Assembly (NCBI GenBank): GCA_902621305.1 | Contig: CACNLM010000001.1 | Coordinates: forward strand, 1 to 64,000 | Direction of reading: 5' to 3' | Source: an uncultured Alphaproteobacteria bacterium | GTDB taxonomy: Bacteria > Pseudomonadota > Alphaproteobacteria > HIMB59 > GCA-002718135 | Length of the DNA: 64,000 nt | Shown here: piece after piece, positions 21,367 through 29,292 of the stretch | Layout of the letters: every line of letters begins with the position of its first letter | Numbering within the stretch: position 1 is the first letter of the stretch | Made by a program: the position numbers and the translations under genes | The notes under the pieces: generated by a model | The model's database searches: none | What the model was told of the DNA's origin: nothing | What the model saw: the letters and a program-made list of their open reading frames with translations, nothing else

Positions 21367-21549
21367 TTACTGATTTTCTTCTTTATCAGGCCTTGTAAGT
21401 TCTTCGAGTTTACGCATTTCCTCTTCCATTTTAAGCTTTTCTTGCTCTTCTCGTTTCTTTTTACGTTCCTCAGCCTTCATTTTTAGCTTAAGTTCTTTCT
21501 GCATTTTGCGGTCTCCCGCTTTAGATTTGTGATTAAAGTGAATGCCCAT
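21367..21549 (-). CDS. Small highly charged coiled-coil protein, unknown
   Basis: A 60-residue ORF made almost wholly of Lys, Glu, Arg and Met (for example KMKAEERKKKREEQEKL), predicted as one long helix. It lies after the HIG1-domain gene on the same strand, in a gap that would otherwise be empty. No known domain. Its position and clean ORF support a real gene, but low complexity makes a chance ORF possible. Confidence 0.45.
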   Translation of the reverse strand: MGIHFNHKSKAGDRKMQKELKLKMKAEERKKKREEQEKLKMEEEMRKLEELTRPDKEENQ

Positions 21550-21603
21550 ATAAACCTGTCAATTGTATACTAAATATTATAAAATTTTTCTAGAGTCTAA
21601 ATA

Positions 21604-21798
21604 CTAATTTCTTGCCAGCCAGACAATTAAAACAAAAACAAATATAGCTATAGCTTGAAAAAGTACTCTTAAACGCATTAGCTTATTACTATGATTTTTA
21701 TTAAGCTTTCCATTTACTGCCATGGCTATAACACCAATAACTACTACTCCTAGAGTTGCAGCCATAAATAAAACTAGCACTATCTGCATTGTACCCAT
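21604..21798 (-). CDS. HIG1-domain small membrane protein
   Basis: The ORF track starts at 21906, but the internal ATG at 21798 (MGTMQIVLV) gives a 64-residue protein with two hydrophobic segments (about 4-27 and 45-62). Between them is the HIG1 signature NKLMRLRVLFQAIAI. HIG1-type proteins in alphaproteobacteria are small twin-helix proteins linked to respiratory cytochrome c oxidase. The divergent esterase gene starts 58 bases away. The family call is good; the exact start could also be 21789. Confidence 0.75.
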   Translation of the reverse strand: MGTMQIVLVLFMAATLGVVVIGVIAMAVNGKLNKNHSNKLMRLRVLFQAIAIFVFVLIVWLARN

Positions 21799-21856
21799 AT
21801 ATCTATCTATATAAAACTTTTCTTGAATGAAGCAAGAATTCATACATAAGGTCAAT

Positions 21857-22531
21857 ATGGACAATATATTATTAGGCCCATCAATATCAAAACACGATAA
21901 ACCCAAGAAATTAATGGTAATGCTTCATGGTTATGGTGACAACGCTGCTAATTTTATTCATTTAGCAGAGCCTTTAGACCAAGATGAATGGGGAATGCAC
22001 TATGTAGCTTTAAATGCACCAAGTATTATGCCTGGCAATCCAATGGGTTATCAATGGTTTGATTTATATTTGAACGGTGTTTATATTTCTGATGTTGGTC
22101 CAAAAGAATTTGAAAATGTTAGAAATTTAATAAATGATAATGTTAAAAAAATTTCTAATACGATATCTCTTCTTACAAATGATTTAAACATTGAGATGAG
22201 TGATTGTTTTGTTATGGGTTTTTCTCAAGGAGGTATAATGGCTTTTGAATTGGGTCAATCTCTTAATCAAAAATTAGCTGGCATAGCAATTATTTCTTCA
22301 AGAATAATTTCAAGAGAATTTGTTCCAAAAAATTCATTTTTAGAAACACCAATATTTATTTCACATGGTGGACTAGATAATGTGCTACCTGTTTCAAATT
22401 TCAATCAATCAGTTGAAATTCTAAAAAAATATAATTTTAAATTTGTATCTCACCTTTTACCGAATGATGAGCATACTATGTCGCAAGAAACAATAACTTT
22501 ATTCCAAAATTTTATTAAAAAAAATATTTAA
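21857..22531 (+). CDS. Carboxylesterase/phospholipase-type serine hydrolase
   Basis: A member of the phospholipase/carboxylesterase (Abhydrolase_2) family, 224 residues from the chosen ATG at 21857 (MDNILLGPSI). The ORF track start at 21827 is less likely because it adds residues absent from the family. Seen are HGYGDNAANF, the nucleophile motif GFSQGG, the acid in SHGGLDNVLP and the terminal histidine in NDEHTMS. It is cytoplasmic by lack of signal peptide. The substrate is unknown. Confidence 0.85.
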   Translation: MDNILLGPSISKHDKPKKLMVMLHGYGDNAANFIHLAEPLDQDEWGMHYVALNAPSIMPGNPMGYQWFDLYLNGVYISDVGPKEFENVRNLINDNVKKISNTISLLTNDLNIEMSDCFVMGFSQGGIMAFELGQSLNQKLAGIAIISSRIISREFVPKNSFLETPIFISHGGLDNVLPVSNFNQSVEILKKYNFKFVSHLLPNDEHTMSQETITLFQNFIKKNI

Positions 22532-22595
22532 AGTAATCGAATCTTAATATTATATTACTATTTGAATAATATGACTTGGGTGAGTAGAAACTAAA

Positions 22596-23150
22596 ATGAG
22601 TACCGCAGAAAATCCAGCTTTGGTTCTTAATGCTGATTTTCGGCCACTATCCTATTACCCACTTTCCTTATGCTCATGGCAAGATGCCATTAAAGCCGTT
22701 TTTCTAGAAAGAGTTTCAGTGATTGAAAATTATGAGCATGAAGTTCATTCCCCAAATCTGACTTTCAAGTTACCAAGTGTTATTGCTTTAAAAGATTACG
22801 TTACACCACAAAGAAGACCTGCGTTCACTCGTTTTAATGTATTTTTAAGAGATAATTTTACTTGCCAGTATTGCACTAATCGTTTTCCTGCCAATGAGCT
22901 GACATTTGATCACTTAGTGCCTAAATGTTTAAATGGAAAAACTACATGGGAGAACGTAGTTTCTGCTTGTACGTCCTGTAATTTAAAAAAGGGAAGAAAA
23001 TTAATTCATAATACAGATATGAAACTTTTTAAAAAACCACTTCGACCATCTTCTATTCAACTACAAAACAATGGTAGGAATTTTCCACCAAATTTTTTGC
23101 ATGAAACTTGGAGAGATTATTTGTACTGGGATACAGAATTAGAAAATTAA
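22596..23150 (+). CDS. HNH endonuclease family protein
   Basis: The 184-residue protein carries an HNH nuclease domain at about 85-145, with zinc-binding CQYC and CTSCN pairs and the catalytic motif LTFDHLVPKCLNGKTTWENVVSAC. The N-terminal block NADFRPLSYYPLSLCSWQDAIKAVFL is typical of a stand-alone HNH group common in alphaproteobacteria. The biological role is not established, and there is no phage or intron context here. The stop overlaps the convergent coq7 stop. Confidence 0.88.
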   Translation: MSTAENPALVLNADFRPLSYYPLSLCSWQDAIKAVFLERVSVIENYEHEVHSPNLTFKLPSVIALKDYVTPQRRPAFTRFNVFLRDNFTCQYCTNRFPANELTFDHLVPKCLNGKTTWENVVSACTSCNLKKGRKLIHNTDMKLFKKPLRPSSIQLQNNGRNFPPNFLHETWRDYLYWDTELEN

Positions 23151-23716
23151 ATTTTTTTTGAGATTGCAATAGCAGTTTTGCATCCAAGCTCAATTACTTT
23201 TGACATAATTTTATAACCTGGAGCTTTTTCCGCATCGTGTTCTATTCCAATATCATGGTGCTCTAGTTCATCATCTCGGAATTTAGAAATTGTTTTTTTT
23301 AAATCTTTGTGATCATCTCCTAAAAGATCTAACTGTTCTTGATAATGTTCACCAATAACTTTTTCTACAGCAACTGTACAAGCCATCGCAGCTTTTTCAC
23401 CCATTAAGGCGGTAGAAGCTCCAAGTGCAAAGCCTGCTACATTCCATAATGGCAGTAGAGCAGTTGGTCTAACACGATGTTCTAATATTAACTCATTGAA
23501 TTTATCTATGTGTTCTTGCTCTTGATCAGCCATATGCTGAATTGTTTTGCCAAGCTTTGAACTTTTGCCAAATATTGCTATTTGACCATCATATATTTTA
23601 GTAGCTCCATATTCACCAGCATGATCAACTCTGATTATTTCTTCTAAAACCTCTCTATGAGTGGTACTTCTTGGTGAAGAATTTTTTTTAGATGCTTTTT
23701 TCTTTTTTAATACCAT
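23147..23716 (-). CDS. coq7: Ubiquinone hydroxylase, di-iron (Coq7)
   Basis: Hydroxylates the demethoxyubiquinol ring at C6 in ubiquinone synthesis. It has the ferritin-like di-iron fold with EEIIRVDHAGEYGATKIYDGQ, DQEQEHIDKF, CTVAVEKVIGEHYQEQL and DDELEHHDIGIEH, which gives the paired ExxH ligands. The ORF track starts at 23740. I prefer the ATG at 23716 (MVLKKKKASKKNSS), giving 189 residues and a 29-base overlap with dsbB. Coq7 replaces UbiF in many alphaproteobacteria. Confidence 0.93.
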   Translation of the reverse strand: MVLKKKKASKKNSSPRSTTHREVLEEIIRVDHAGEYGATKIYDGQIAIFGKSSKLGKTIQHMADQEQEHIDKFNELILEHRVRPTALLPLWNVAGFALGASTALMGEKAAMACTVAVEKVIGEHYQEQLDLLGDDHKDLKKTISKFRDDELEHHDIGIEHDAEKAPGYKIMSKVIELGCKTAIAISKKI

Positions 23717-24182
23717 GGTACTTGAATAAATAAATAGCATTTAAAATAAAAATAACTAGTAAAACTAGTGTATTAATTGAAGCAGCAGAAATTCCAAAAA
23801 AACTCCAAATTACTTCATCGCAACTGATCACTTGTTTTGATAATATCTGTGCTTTAAGGTCTGAAGCATTCTCACTGCTGGTTAACATTGCTGAACAACC
23901 TGCTGGTCCTTTAAGAATTTTATTTTCAACTCCTACGTGCCATATAGAATAAAAAAGCCCATAAACTGATGCAAACTGTATTACTAAACAAAGCCAAATT
24001 TTATTTAGATTTTTAAATAAAAATATCAAAATCAAGCATATTAAAATTAAATAATATGGATGTCTTTGCTTTAAACACAATTCACATGGTTGAAGATTAA
24101 AAAAATATTCTGCAACTAATGCTGTTGATATTGAGATAAGTGAAATAATAAATAAAAGTGTTATCCAATTACGAATTATCAT
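23688..24182 (-). CDS. dsbB: Disulfide bond formation protein DsbB
   Basis: Inner-membrane quinone-linked oxidase that recharges DsbA. The 164-residue protein has four hydrophobic segments, the first periplasmic pair C33/C36 in PCELCLKQRHPYY, and a second pair in GPAGCSAML and VISCDEVIW. All four redox cysteines are present. It overlaps the upstream YqaA-like gene by 4 bases (ATGA) and the downstream coq7 start by 29 bases. Confidence 0.92.
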   Translation of the reverse strand: MIIRNWITLLFIISLISISTALVAEYFFNLQPCELCLKQRHPYYLILICLILIFLFKNLNKIWLCLVIQFASVYGLFYSIWHVGVENKILKGPAGCSAMLTSSENASDLKAQILSKQVISCDEVIWSFFGISAASINTLVLLVIFILNAIYLFKYHGIKKEKSI

Positions 24183-24763
24183 AAAAATCTAATTATAAAA
24201 ACACTTCCAACAAGTAAAATAAAAAACACAATAGTTAAAATATTAAAATAATTATCAATAATTAATTTAATTCTTTCACCGAAAAAATAAAGAAGTATCG
24301 CTATTAAATAAAACCTTAAGCCTCGACCAATAATTGAAACAACAATAAACATAAAAATATTTAATCCAAATACACCACTTGCAATAGTAATAAATTTATA
24401 AGGAAAGGGTGTTATTCCAGCACCTAGAACAATTAATATACCAAATTCTTTGTAATAACTTTCAAAAACACTAAAGGAATTTTCTAAATGATAAAAGTCT
24501 ACAATATAAATACCCACTGAATTATAAAAAAAATATCCTATCGCATATCCTAGTATTCCACCCAGAACTGAAAACAATGTACACATAAAAGCATAAAATA
24601 AAGCCCTTGCTTTGGAAGCTAATGCCATTGGTATCAAAAGTATGTCTGGTGGAATTGGGAAAAATGAGCTTTCTGCAAATGATATTAAACTTAAATACCA
24701 TTTTGCATTTTTGTGTTGTGCCTTTTCTAAAGTCCAATTGTAAGTTTTTTTAAAAAAATTCAT
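24179..24763 (-). CDS. YqaA/DedA-related VTT-domain membrane protein
   Basis: A 194-residue polytopic protein of the SNARE-associated/VTT superfamily, YqaA subgroup. The start MNFFKKTYNWTLEKAQHKNAKWYLSLISFAESSFFPIPPDILL contains the family motif ESSFFPIPPD, and GAGITPFPYKFITIASG is the second re-entrant block. DedA-like proteins are linked to lipid flipping and membrane energetics; the specific role is unknown. First gene of the run to dsbB and coq7. Confidence 0.85.
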   Translation of the reverse strand: MNFFKKTYNWTLEKAQHKNAKWYLSLISFAESSFFPIPPDILLIPMALASKARALFYAFMCTLFSVLGGILGYAIGYFFYNSVGIYIVDFYHLENSFSVFESYYKEFGILIVLGAGITPFPYKFITIASGVFGLNIFMFIVVSIIGRGLRFYLIAILLYFFGERIKLIIDNYFNILTIVFFILLVGSVFIIRFL

Positions 24764-24839
24764 TTAATTTTATTTTTTTTATAATTTTGGTTTATACTAT
24801 TAACTATCTTAAATCTAAATTATCATAGATATTACTTAA

Positions 24840-26036
24840 ATGGAAAATATAGAGACTAAAGAATTAAATACCGCATTTTATGCAACTTTTTCACAAGGAT
24901 TCTTTGCAACATTAACCTTCAGTATGTTTATGGTAAATTCACCAATTCTTTTTGATTTGATTGATATGACAAAAATAGAATTTTCTATAGGATTTATTAT
25001 TTTTGGTATTTGTAATGTAATTACAAACCAACTTACAACCCGTTTTTTACTCCCAAAAATAGGAAGCACAAATTGTTTAATTATAGCAAGATTATTATAT
25101 GCTTTTATTCCGTTTTCTGTGTTTTACTTTTCTTCTTATAATTTTTTTATTTTTGTATCTATGTTGTGGGGTATTTCTATTGGAATACAAGCTCCTAATA
25201 TTTTTACACAAGTTGCGATAATAGAAGAAAAAACAAAAAAAATTCTTAATCCAATATTTAAATCATCCTTTAATTTTGGTTTTCTATCTGGAGCAGGAAT
25301 ATCTAGTTTATGTCTTGGTTTGGAAATTAACCCTGTCTACACTACTTTTATTGTAGGTTTGTTTGTTTTTATATCAACTTTGACTATGTATTTCTTTGGA
25401 ATGAATATGAAATATGATGTTGTTAATAAGGATCCAAGATTTTCAATTCCAAATTATAAAATTATCATGTTTGCATCAATTAACATGTGTATTATCGCAT
25501 TTATGGGAATAATAATTCAATGGTCACCTTTATGGCTCGTTACCGATCTTGCTGCACCAATTTTTTTAGTTGGTTCAATAGTTATTTTTTTTAATTTAGG
25601 TGAGATTATAAGTAATATGTTTGCGTCAAAATTAATTACAAAACTTGGTGAAGTAATTGTAGGTCCTTGTTTTGCAATGATTGGATCAACAATATTAGTG
25701 ATAAGTATTTTTTCTCAAAATATAATTATTATTTTTATAGCAATAACACTTTTTGGAATGTTAATTTCCAATGTTATGCCTATAGTATTTAGACAAGCAG
25801 TAAAAAATTCTCAAAATCCAATTCCAGTTACTATTTCTCATGTATCAAGTATTGCTTTTGTCGGAGCTATATTTGGACCTGCGGTTGTTGGAATTTCAGC
25901 TGAAACTTTTGGTTTAACATTTAATATGTATGCATTAGGCGTTATAATGTTTTTGATTGCTCTACTAATGTTTTTTATAATGCGTGAAGATAAATTGGTA
26001 GGAGTAGAGGGAATCGAACCCACACCACCGAAGTGA
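24840..26036 (+). CDS. Major facilitator superfamily transporter
   Basis: A 398-residue protein with about 12 hydrophobic segments and the MFS layout of two six-helix halves. No conserved motif fixes a substrate. The last 14 or so codons (residues LVGVEGIEPTPPK) lie antisense to the tRNA-Leu gene, and the stop TGA is inside the tRNA. This tail is therefore dictated by tRNA sequence. The gene has no same-strand neighbour. Confidence 0.8.
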   Translation: MENIETKELNTAFYATFSQGFFATLTFSMFMVNSPILFDLIDMTKIEFSIGFIIFGICNVITNQLTTRFLLPKIGSTNCLIIARLLYAFIPFSVFYFSSYNFFIFVSMLWGISIGIQAPNIFTQVAIIEEKTKKILNPIFKSSFNFGFLSGAGISSLCLGLEINPVYTTFIVGLFVFISTLTMYFFGMNMKYDVVNKDPRFSIPNYKIIMFASINMCIIAFMGIIIQWSPLWLVTDLAAPIFLVGSIVIFFNLGEIISNMFASKLITKLGEVIVGPCFAMIGSTILVISIFSQNIIIIFIAITLFGMLISNVMPIVFRQAVKNSQNPIPVTISHVSSIAFVGAIFGPAVVGISAETFGLTFNMYALGVIMFLIALLMFFIMREDKLVGVEGIEPTPPK

Positions 26037-26080
26037 CCGGATTTTGAATCCGGCGCGTCTACCAGTTCCGCCATACTCCC
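25996..26080 (-). tRNA. tRNA-Leu(CAA)
   Basis: On the minus strand the sequence GGGAGTATGGCGGAACTGG begins a class II tRNA. The acceptor stem GGGAGTA pairs with TACTCCT (one G-U pair), the discriminator is A and CCA is encoded. The anticodon stem CCGGA/TCCGG encloses the loop TTCAAAA, so the anticodon is CAA (leucine, codon UUG). A variable arm (TCACTTCGGTGG region) and the TTCGATT T-loop are present. The first 43 bases are repeated at 28154-28196. Confidence 0.95.
26038..26080 (-). repeat. 43-bp direct repeat, copy 1 (within tRNA-Leu), putative att site
   Basis: The 5' half of the tRNA-Leu gene, from the acceptor 5' strand through the anticodon arm. It is identical over 43 bases to 28154-28196 in the same orientation. 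The repeat ends exactly at the tRNA 5' end on one side and just past the anticodon stem on the other. This is expected if a mobile element recombined at the tRNA. Confidence 0.85.
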
Positions 26081-26321
26081 ATATTATTTTTCCCACTAAT
26101 ACTGGGTTTTCAAAGTTAAGTCTATGGGCTTGTTTTAGAAAAACAATTACCAAAAGTGTCGTGAGAGTGTCGGTTAATTATTGTCTAAAACTGGGAATGT
26201 TGAGAGATTATTTAAATTTCTTATTTCTCTTTTCAATAAATTCATTTCTTTTATCTTTTCGAGATTTTGTTCTTGTATGTTCATCTTCAAAATTAAATTT
26301 TCAACCACTTTGTTATTTGCT

Positions 26322-28004
26322 TCATTCACATACTACAGGATAAAAATCAAAATTCTGTTTATCTAAATAATTTAAACGATTAGGTAAATGCTTTACAATT
26401 TTATCATAATTTTTTTTAGATATAGAGCTAGGCTTGCATCTAGTTGCAAACCACCATAGTGTAGTCTCCGCTAAATCTTCTTCGTAAAATAGATCCCAGG
26501 CATATTCTGAAATATAGTATTTGTCCTCTCCAATTACTGTTTTCCATTCATCTTCATCTATCACTCCAGTACCCCACTTAAAATCAAGTGAAGCATGCGT
26601 TAATTCATGAAACATAAGTTCCTCATTAAAAGAGGATTTTTCACTATGAATATGAATGACAATTTGACCATTACCACCGGCCCAGCCAACGTTACCTTTA
26701 TGGACCACAATATATTTTACATTTTGTTTTAAAAAATATGGCATTTGTCCATACATTTTGGCCCATTTCAATGCTTGTTTTTCTGCTTTTTCTTGTGTTT
26801 TGAATTCAGCATTTACTTTAATCAAAATATCCTGACTTTTTTCAAAAGATGCATTAAAAATGAAAGCATTAAAGACTTTCATTTCTATTCCATCCCCATA
26901 TTGATTTTTATTTTTTGAAGTTCTTTTATCATATTCCATGACTTCTTTTTCTTCCACAAACTTTAATGTCTTGAAACTACTCACATCTTTTTTTGTCATA
27001 ATTTTATTATTAGTCCAAAGACTATTTAAAAGAATAAAATTTTTTACTTCTTTAATTAATTTTGCACATTTATACCCATCAAACTCACACACTCTAGTTG
27101 AGCCGTCCCAAGCTATAATTTCACCTTTACCTTCCAGTTTATCATTTTTCCATGTGCCAATCCATTTTTCACCATCCTCAGCCCAAGTTAGTTCGCCCTC
27201 TCCGTGTAGTGAACCATCTTTGAAATTACCTATGTACTTATTACCATCATCCCAAACGACTGTACCATATCCATTTTCACAATTTCCTTCAATACAACCT
27301 ATTCCTTCTCCATACATTTTACCATTTTTCCATTTACCTTCATATGTGTCTCCATTCACCCAAACCATCTTTCCTTGTCCATGTTCTTCTCCGTTTTCCC
27401 ACTCACCTTCATATGTGTCTCCATTCGCCCAAACTATCTTTCCTTGCCCATGTTCTTCTCCGTTTTTCCACTCACCTTCATATGTGACTCCATTCACCCA
27501 AACCATCTTTCCTTGTCCATGTTCTTCTCCGTTTTCCCACTCACCTTCATATGTGTCTCCATTCGCCCAAACCATTTTTCCTTGTCCATGTTCTTTCCCT
27601 TTTTTTGACTCACCTTCATATTTGGTACCATCTTCCCAAACGTATGTTCCTTGTCCATTCATACAATTTCCTTCAATGCAGCCCGTCTGATTTAAAACAT
27701 CAGAAGCAACTTCTTCCCAAACAATCTGTTTTCCAATTGCAAAGGGCTTACATGTATTAAATATACCCTTTGTTTTTTTCCATTTATCACATTCATTTAA
27801 TGCAGTCTCTTGATCAGGTCCACGACCATATTCACAACGTCCATTATCACCAATAACAGCATAGAAATAAGCATTTGGGTATTGTTGCAATTCTTCAGGA
27901 TAAGCCTCATTAGTTATCCATGAGCAAATCTCTTGGGAAAAAACTTGATTAGTAAAATAAAAAAAAATCCCAAAAAAAAGAAATATTATCTTTGATTTAT
28001 TCAC
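26322..28004 (-). CDS. Secreted MORN-repeat protein with C-terminal HExxH motif
   Basis: A 560-residue protein. It has a signal peptide (residues 1-23, ending near FSQ), then a Cys-containing region resembling DUF4189-like domains (YFYAVIGDNGRCEYGRG). About seven MORN repeats follow (for example TYEGEWENGEEHGQGKMVW), four of them nearly identical. The C-terminal half carries FHELTHASLDFKW, a zinc-peptidase-like HExxH at about 466-470, and acidic residues in FYEEDLAETT that could supply a third ligand. Secretion is likely and a metallopeptidase activity is possible. It lies alone between two tRNA-Leu repeats, suggesting acquisition. Confidence 0.72.
   Translation of the reverse strand: MNKSKIIFLFFGIFFYFTNQVFSQEICSWITNEAYPEELQQYPNAYFYAVIGDNGRCEYGRGPDQETALNECDKWKKTKGIFNTCKPFAIGKQIVWEEVASDVLNQTGCIEGNCMNGQGTYVWEDGTKYEGESKKGKEHGQGKMVWANGDTYEGEWENGEEHGQGKMVWVNGVTYEGEWKNGEEHGQGKIVWANGDTYEGEWENGEEHGQGKMVWVNGDTYEGKWKNGKMYGEGIGCIEGNCENGYGTVVWDDGNKYIGNFKDGSLHGEGELTWAEDGEKWIGTWKNDKLEGKGEIIAWDGSTRVCEFDGYKCAKLIKEVKNFILLNSLWTNNKIMTKKDVSSFKTLKFVEEKEVMEYDKRTSKNKNQYGDGIEMKVFNAFIFNASFEKSQDILIKVNAEFKTQEKAEKQALKWAKMYGQMPYFLKQNVKYIVVHKGNVGWAGGNGQIVIHIHSEKSSFNEELMFHELTHASLDFKWGTGVIDEDEWKTVIGEDKYYISEYAWDLFYEEDLAETTLWWFATRCKPSSISKKNYDKIVKHLPNRLNYLDKQNFDFYPVVCE
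27336..27624. repeat. 69-bp tandem repeats encoding MORN motifs
   Basis: The 12-base phrase ACCTTCATATGT recurs at 27336, 27405, 27474 and 27543, and a close variant (ACCTTCATATTT) occurs at 27612. This is a strict 69-base period corresponding to 23 codons. Units differ at only a few positions. The repeats lie wholly within the MORN gene and keep the frame, so copy number could vary by slippage or recombination without breaking the protein. Confidence 0.9.
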
Positions 28005-28153
28005 TTTAAAAATTTCCCTTTCAAAAATTTTTCACCAAATAAAATATACTATTAAATACAAGAAAATTTAAATTAAAAAGTGCCTTATAAGTGTCTATAT
28101 AAAATTATTTGCTAAAGAATAGGAGATTATATTAAAATTAATGTGAAAATGAT

Positions 28154-28196
28154 CGGATTTTGAATCCGGCGCGTCTACCAGTTCCGCCATACTCCC
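28154..28196 (-). repeat. 43-bp direct repeat, copy 2: orphan 5' half of tRNA-Leu
   Basis: Identical to 26038-26080, including the anticodon arm, but the tRNA 3' half is missing. What follows on the minus strand is unrelated AT-rich sequence. It cannot form a tRNA. It probably marks the other junction of the island. The sequence beyond it (28197 onward) would then be the original upstream region of the tRNA. Confidence 0.85.
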
Positions 28197-28258
28197 TTAT
28201 TTGATATTTACTCTTGTTTTAATTATTAATCTATTAGTTTCAATTATTTATTTATTTT

Positions 28259-28870
28259 TTATTTTGATTGTCTTTTCATATTAAATTTTGAAGAAATAGT
28301 TGTATACTCACTATATCCCATTCTTGCTATATATCGCATTGAAACACTATCAACTCTATTATTCTTAATATATTTGTTATTTATAAAAATTCCAATTACT
28401 TCACCGACAATCATTGTAGAAATCTTTTTTGAATTAGATTTTAATTTAATTGTTTTAACTAATTTACATTCTAAATTTACAGGACTATCTTTAACTGATG
28501 GAGCTTTAACAAGTCTTGATTTTTTCTTTTTTAAATTTGACAATATAAACTCATCTTCATCTGGTTTGAAATCCCTGGAAGATACATTCATTTGATTTCG
28601 TGAAGTGGAGGTTGCAAAATTTACAACAAATTCCTTTGTAGACAAAATATTTGATAACGAATCCTTATATTTTCCATGTGTTGAACTACCATTTGAACAA
28701 AACATCACTTGTGGCGGCTCATCAGCCACAGCATTAAAATATGAATAAGGTGCTAAGTTAGCAACTCCATTTTTATTAATAGATGATATCCATCCAATAG
28801 GTCTAGGAAAAACTAGTGACTTAAATGGATCTATTTTAAAAGGACTTCCCTTTTTTGGCTCATAAAACAT
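28259..28870 (-). CDS. Flavin reductase-like domain protein
   Basis: A 203-residue FMN-binding split-barrel protein of the flavin reductase-like (DIM6/NTAB) family. The blocks SLVFPRPIGWISSINKNGVANLAPYSYFNAV and PPQVMFCSNGS form the flavin site. A second conserved block is FVVNFATSTSRNQMNVSS. The likely role is FMN binding or NAD(P)H-dependent flavin reduction for an unknown partner. It is followed on the same strand, reading leftwards, only by the island. Upstream is sufE with an 8-base gap. Confidence 0.85.
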   Translation of the reverse strand: MFYEPKKGSPFKIDPFKSLVFPRPIGWISSINKNGVANLAPYSYFNAVADEPPQVMFCSNGSSTHGKYKDSLSNILSTKEFVVNFATSTSRNQMNVSSRDFKPDEDEFILSNLKKKKSRLVKAPSVKDSPVNLECKLVKTIKLKSNSKKISTMIVGEVIGIFINNKYIKNNRVDSVSMRYIARMGYSEYTTISSKFNMKRQSK

Positions 28871-28878
28871 TATCTATT

Positions 28879-29292
28879 TTATAAATAAGAATTTGCGTAT
28901 TCTTTTATTTTTTCAAGCATTGAATTGACCCCATTCCTTCTCCCTGGAGTTAAAAGAGTATCAAGCTCTAAAGTATTTAGCATACTAAAGTCAGAATTTT
29001 TAATTTCGGATGGATTCCTATCACCATAAATATCACATAGAATTGTAACCATACCCTTTGATATAAATGCATCTGAGTCATAATAAAATGAAAGTTTATT
29101 TTCTTTTAATTGAGGAACCAACCAAACTTGTGCCTGACATCCTGAGACTTTAAAGGATTCATTTCTATATTCTTCAGGAAAATCTTTAGCATTTTTTGCT
29201 TGATCAATTAAAAACTTGTACTTATCCATTCCGTCATCGAATAGATCTAGACTCTCTTTGTAGTAATTTATTTTTTCTTCTATTGTTTTCAT
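28879..29292 (-). CDS. sufE: SufE, cysteine desulfurase sulfur acceptor
   Basis: SufE takes persulfide sulfur from SufS and passes it to the Fe-S scaffold. The 137-residue protein has the active-site motif VSGCQAQVWL with the acceptor cysteine, plus DSDAFISKGMVTILCDIYGDRNP, typical of the family. Its start overlaps the galT stop by 4 bases. No suf operon genes are next to it here. Confidence 0.93.
   Translation of the reverse strand: MKTIEEKINYYKESLDLFDDGMDKYKFLIDQAKNAKDFPEEYRNESFKVSGCQAQVWLVPQLKENKLSFYYDSDAFISKGMVTILCDIYGDRNPSEIKNSDFSMLNTLELDTLLTPGRRNGVNSMLEKIKEYANSYL

Larger units (their letters stand above)
26081..28196. mobile_element. Small genomic island integrated at tRNA-Leu
   Basis: The 2.1-kb segment is bounded by the intact tRNA-Leu and by a 43-bp direct copy of its 5' half. 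It holds a single gene, the MORN-repeat/HExxH protein. The 241 bases between the tRNA and the gene stop, and the 149 bases between the gene start and the second repeat, show no clear gene. No integrase is visible, so if this is an integrative element it has lost its recombinase or was mobilised in trans. Confidence 0.55.

Noticed and set aside
22596-23150. HNH gene as part of a homing element or phage defence system
   Set aside because: It is a single stand-alone gene among housekeeping genes, with no intron, phage or restriction partner. The N-terminal block is typical of a widespread chromosomal group.
26044-26343. Short ORFs beside the tRNA (26044 and 26181 plus, 25838 and 25965 minus) as an integrase remnant
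   Set aside because: I saw no tyrosine-recombinase catalytic block (R...HxxR...Y) in any frame. The first part is tRNA sequence.
27336-27624. Regular repeats resembling a CRISPR array
   Set aside because: The whole 69-base unit is conserved with no variable spacers, and it encodes MORN motifs in frame.
26938-27690. Plus-strand ORF of 250 residues rich in Ser, Pro and Phe
   Set aside because: It is exactly antisense to the MORN repeats, and its repetitive composition is a reflection of them. The minus-strand gene has a signal peptide and recognisable motifs.
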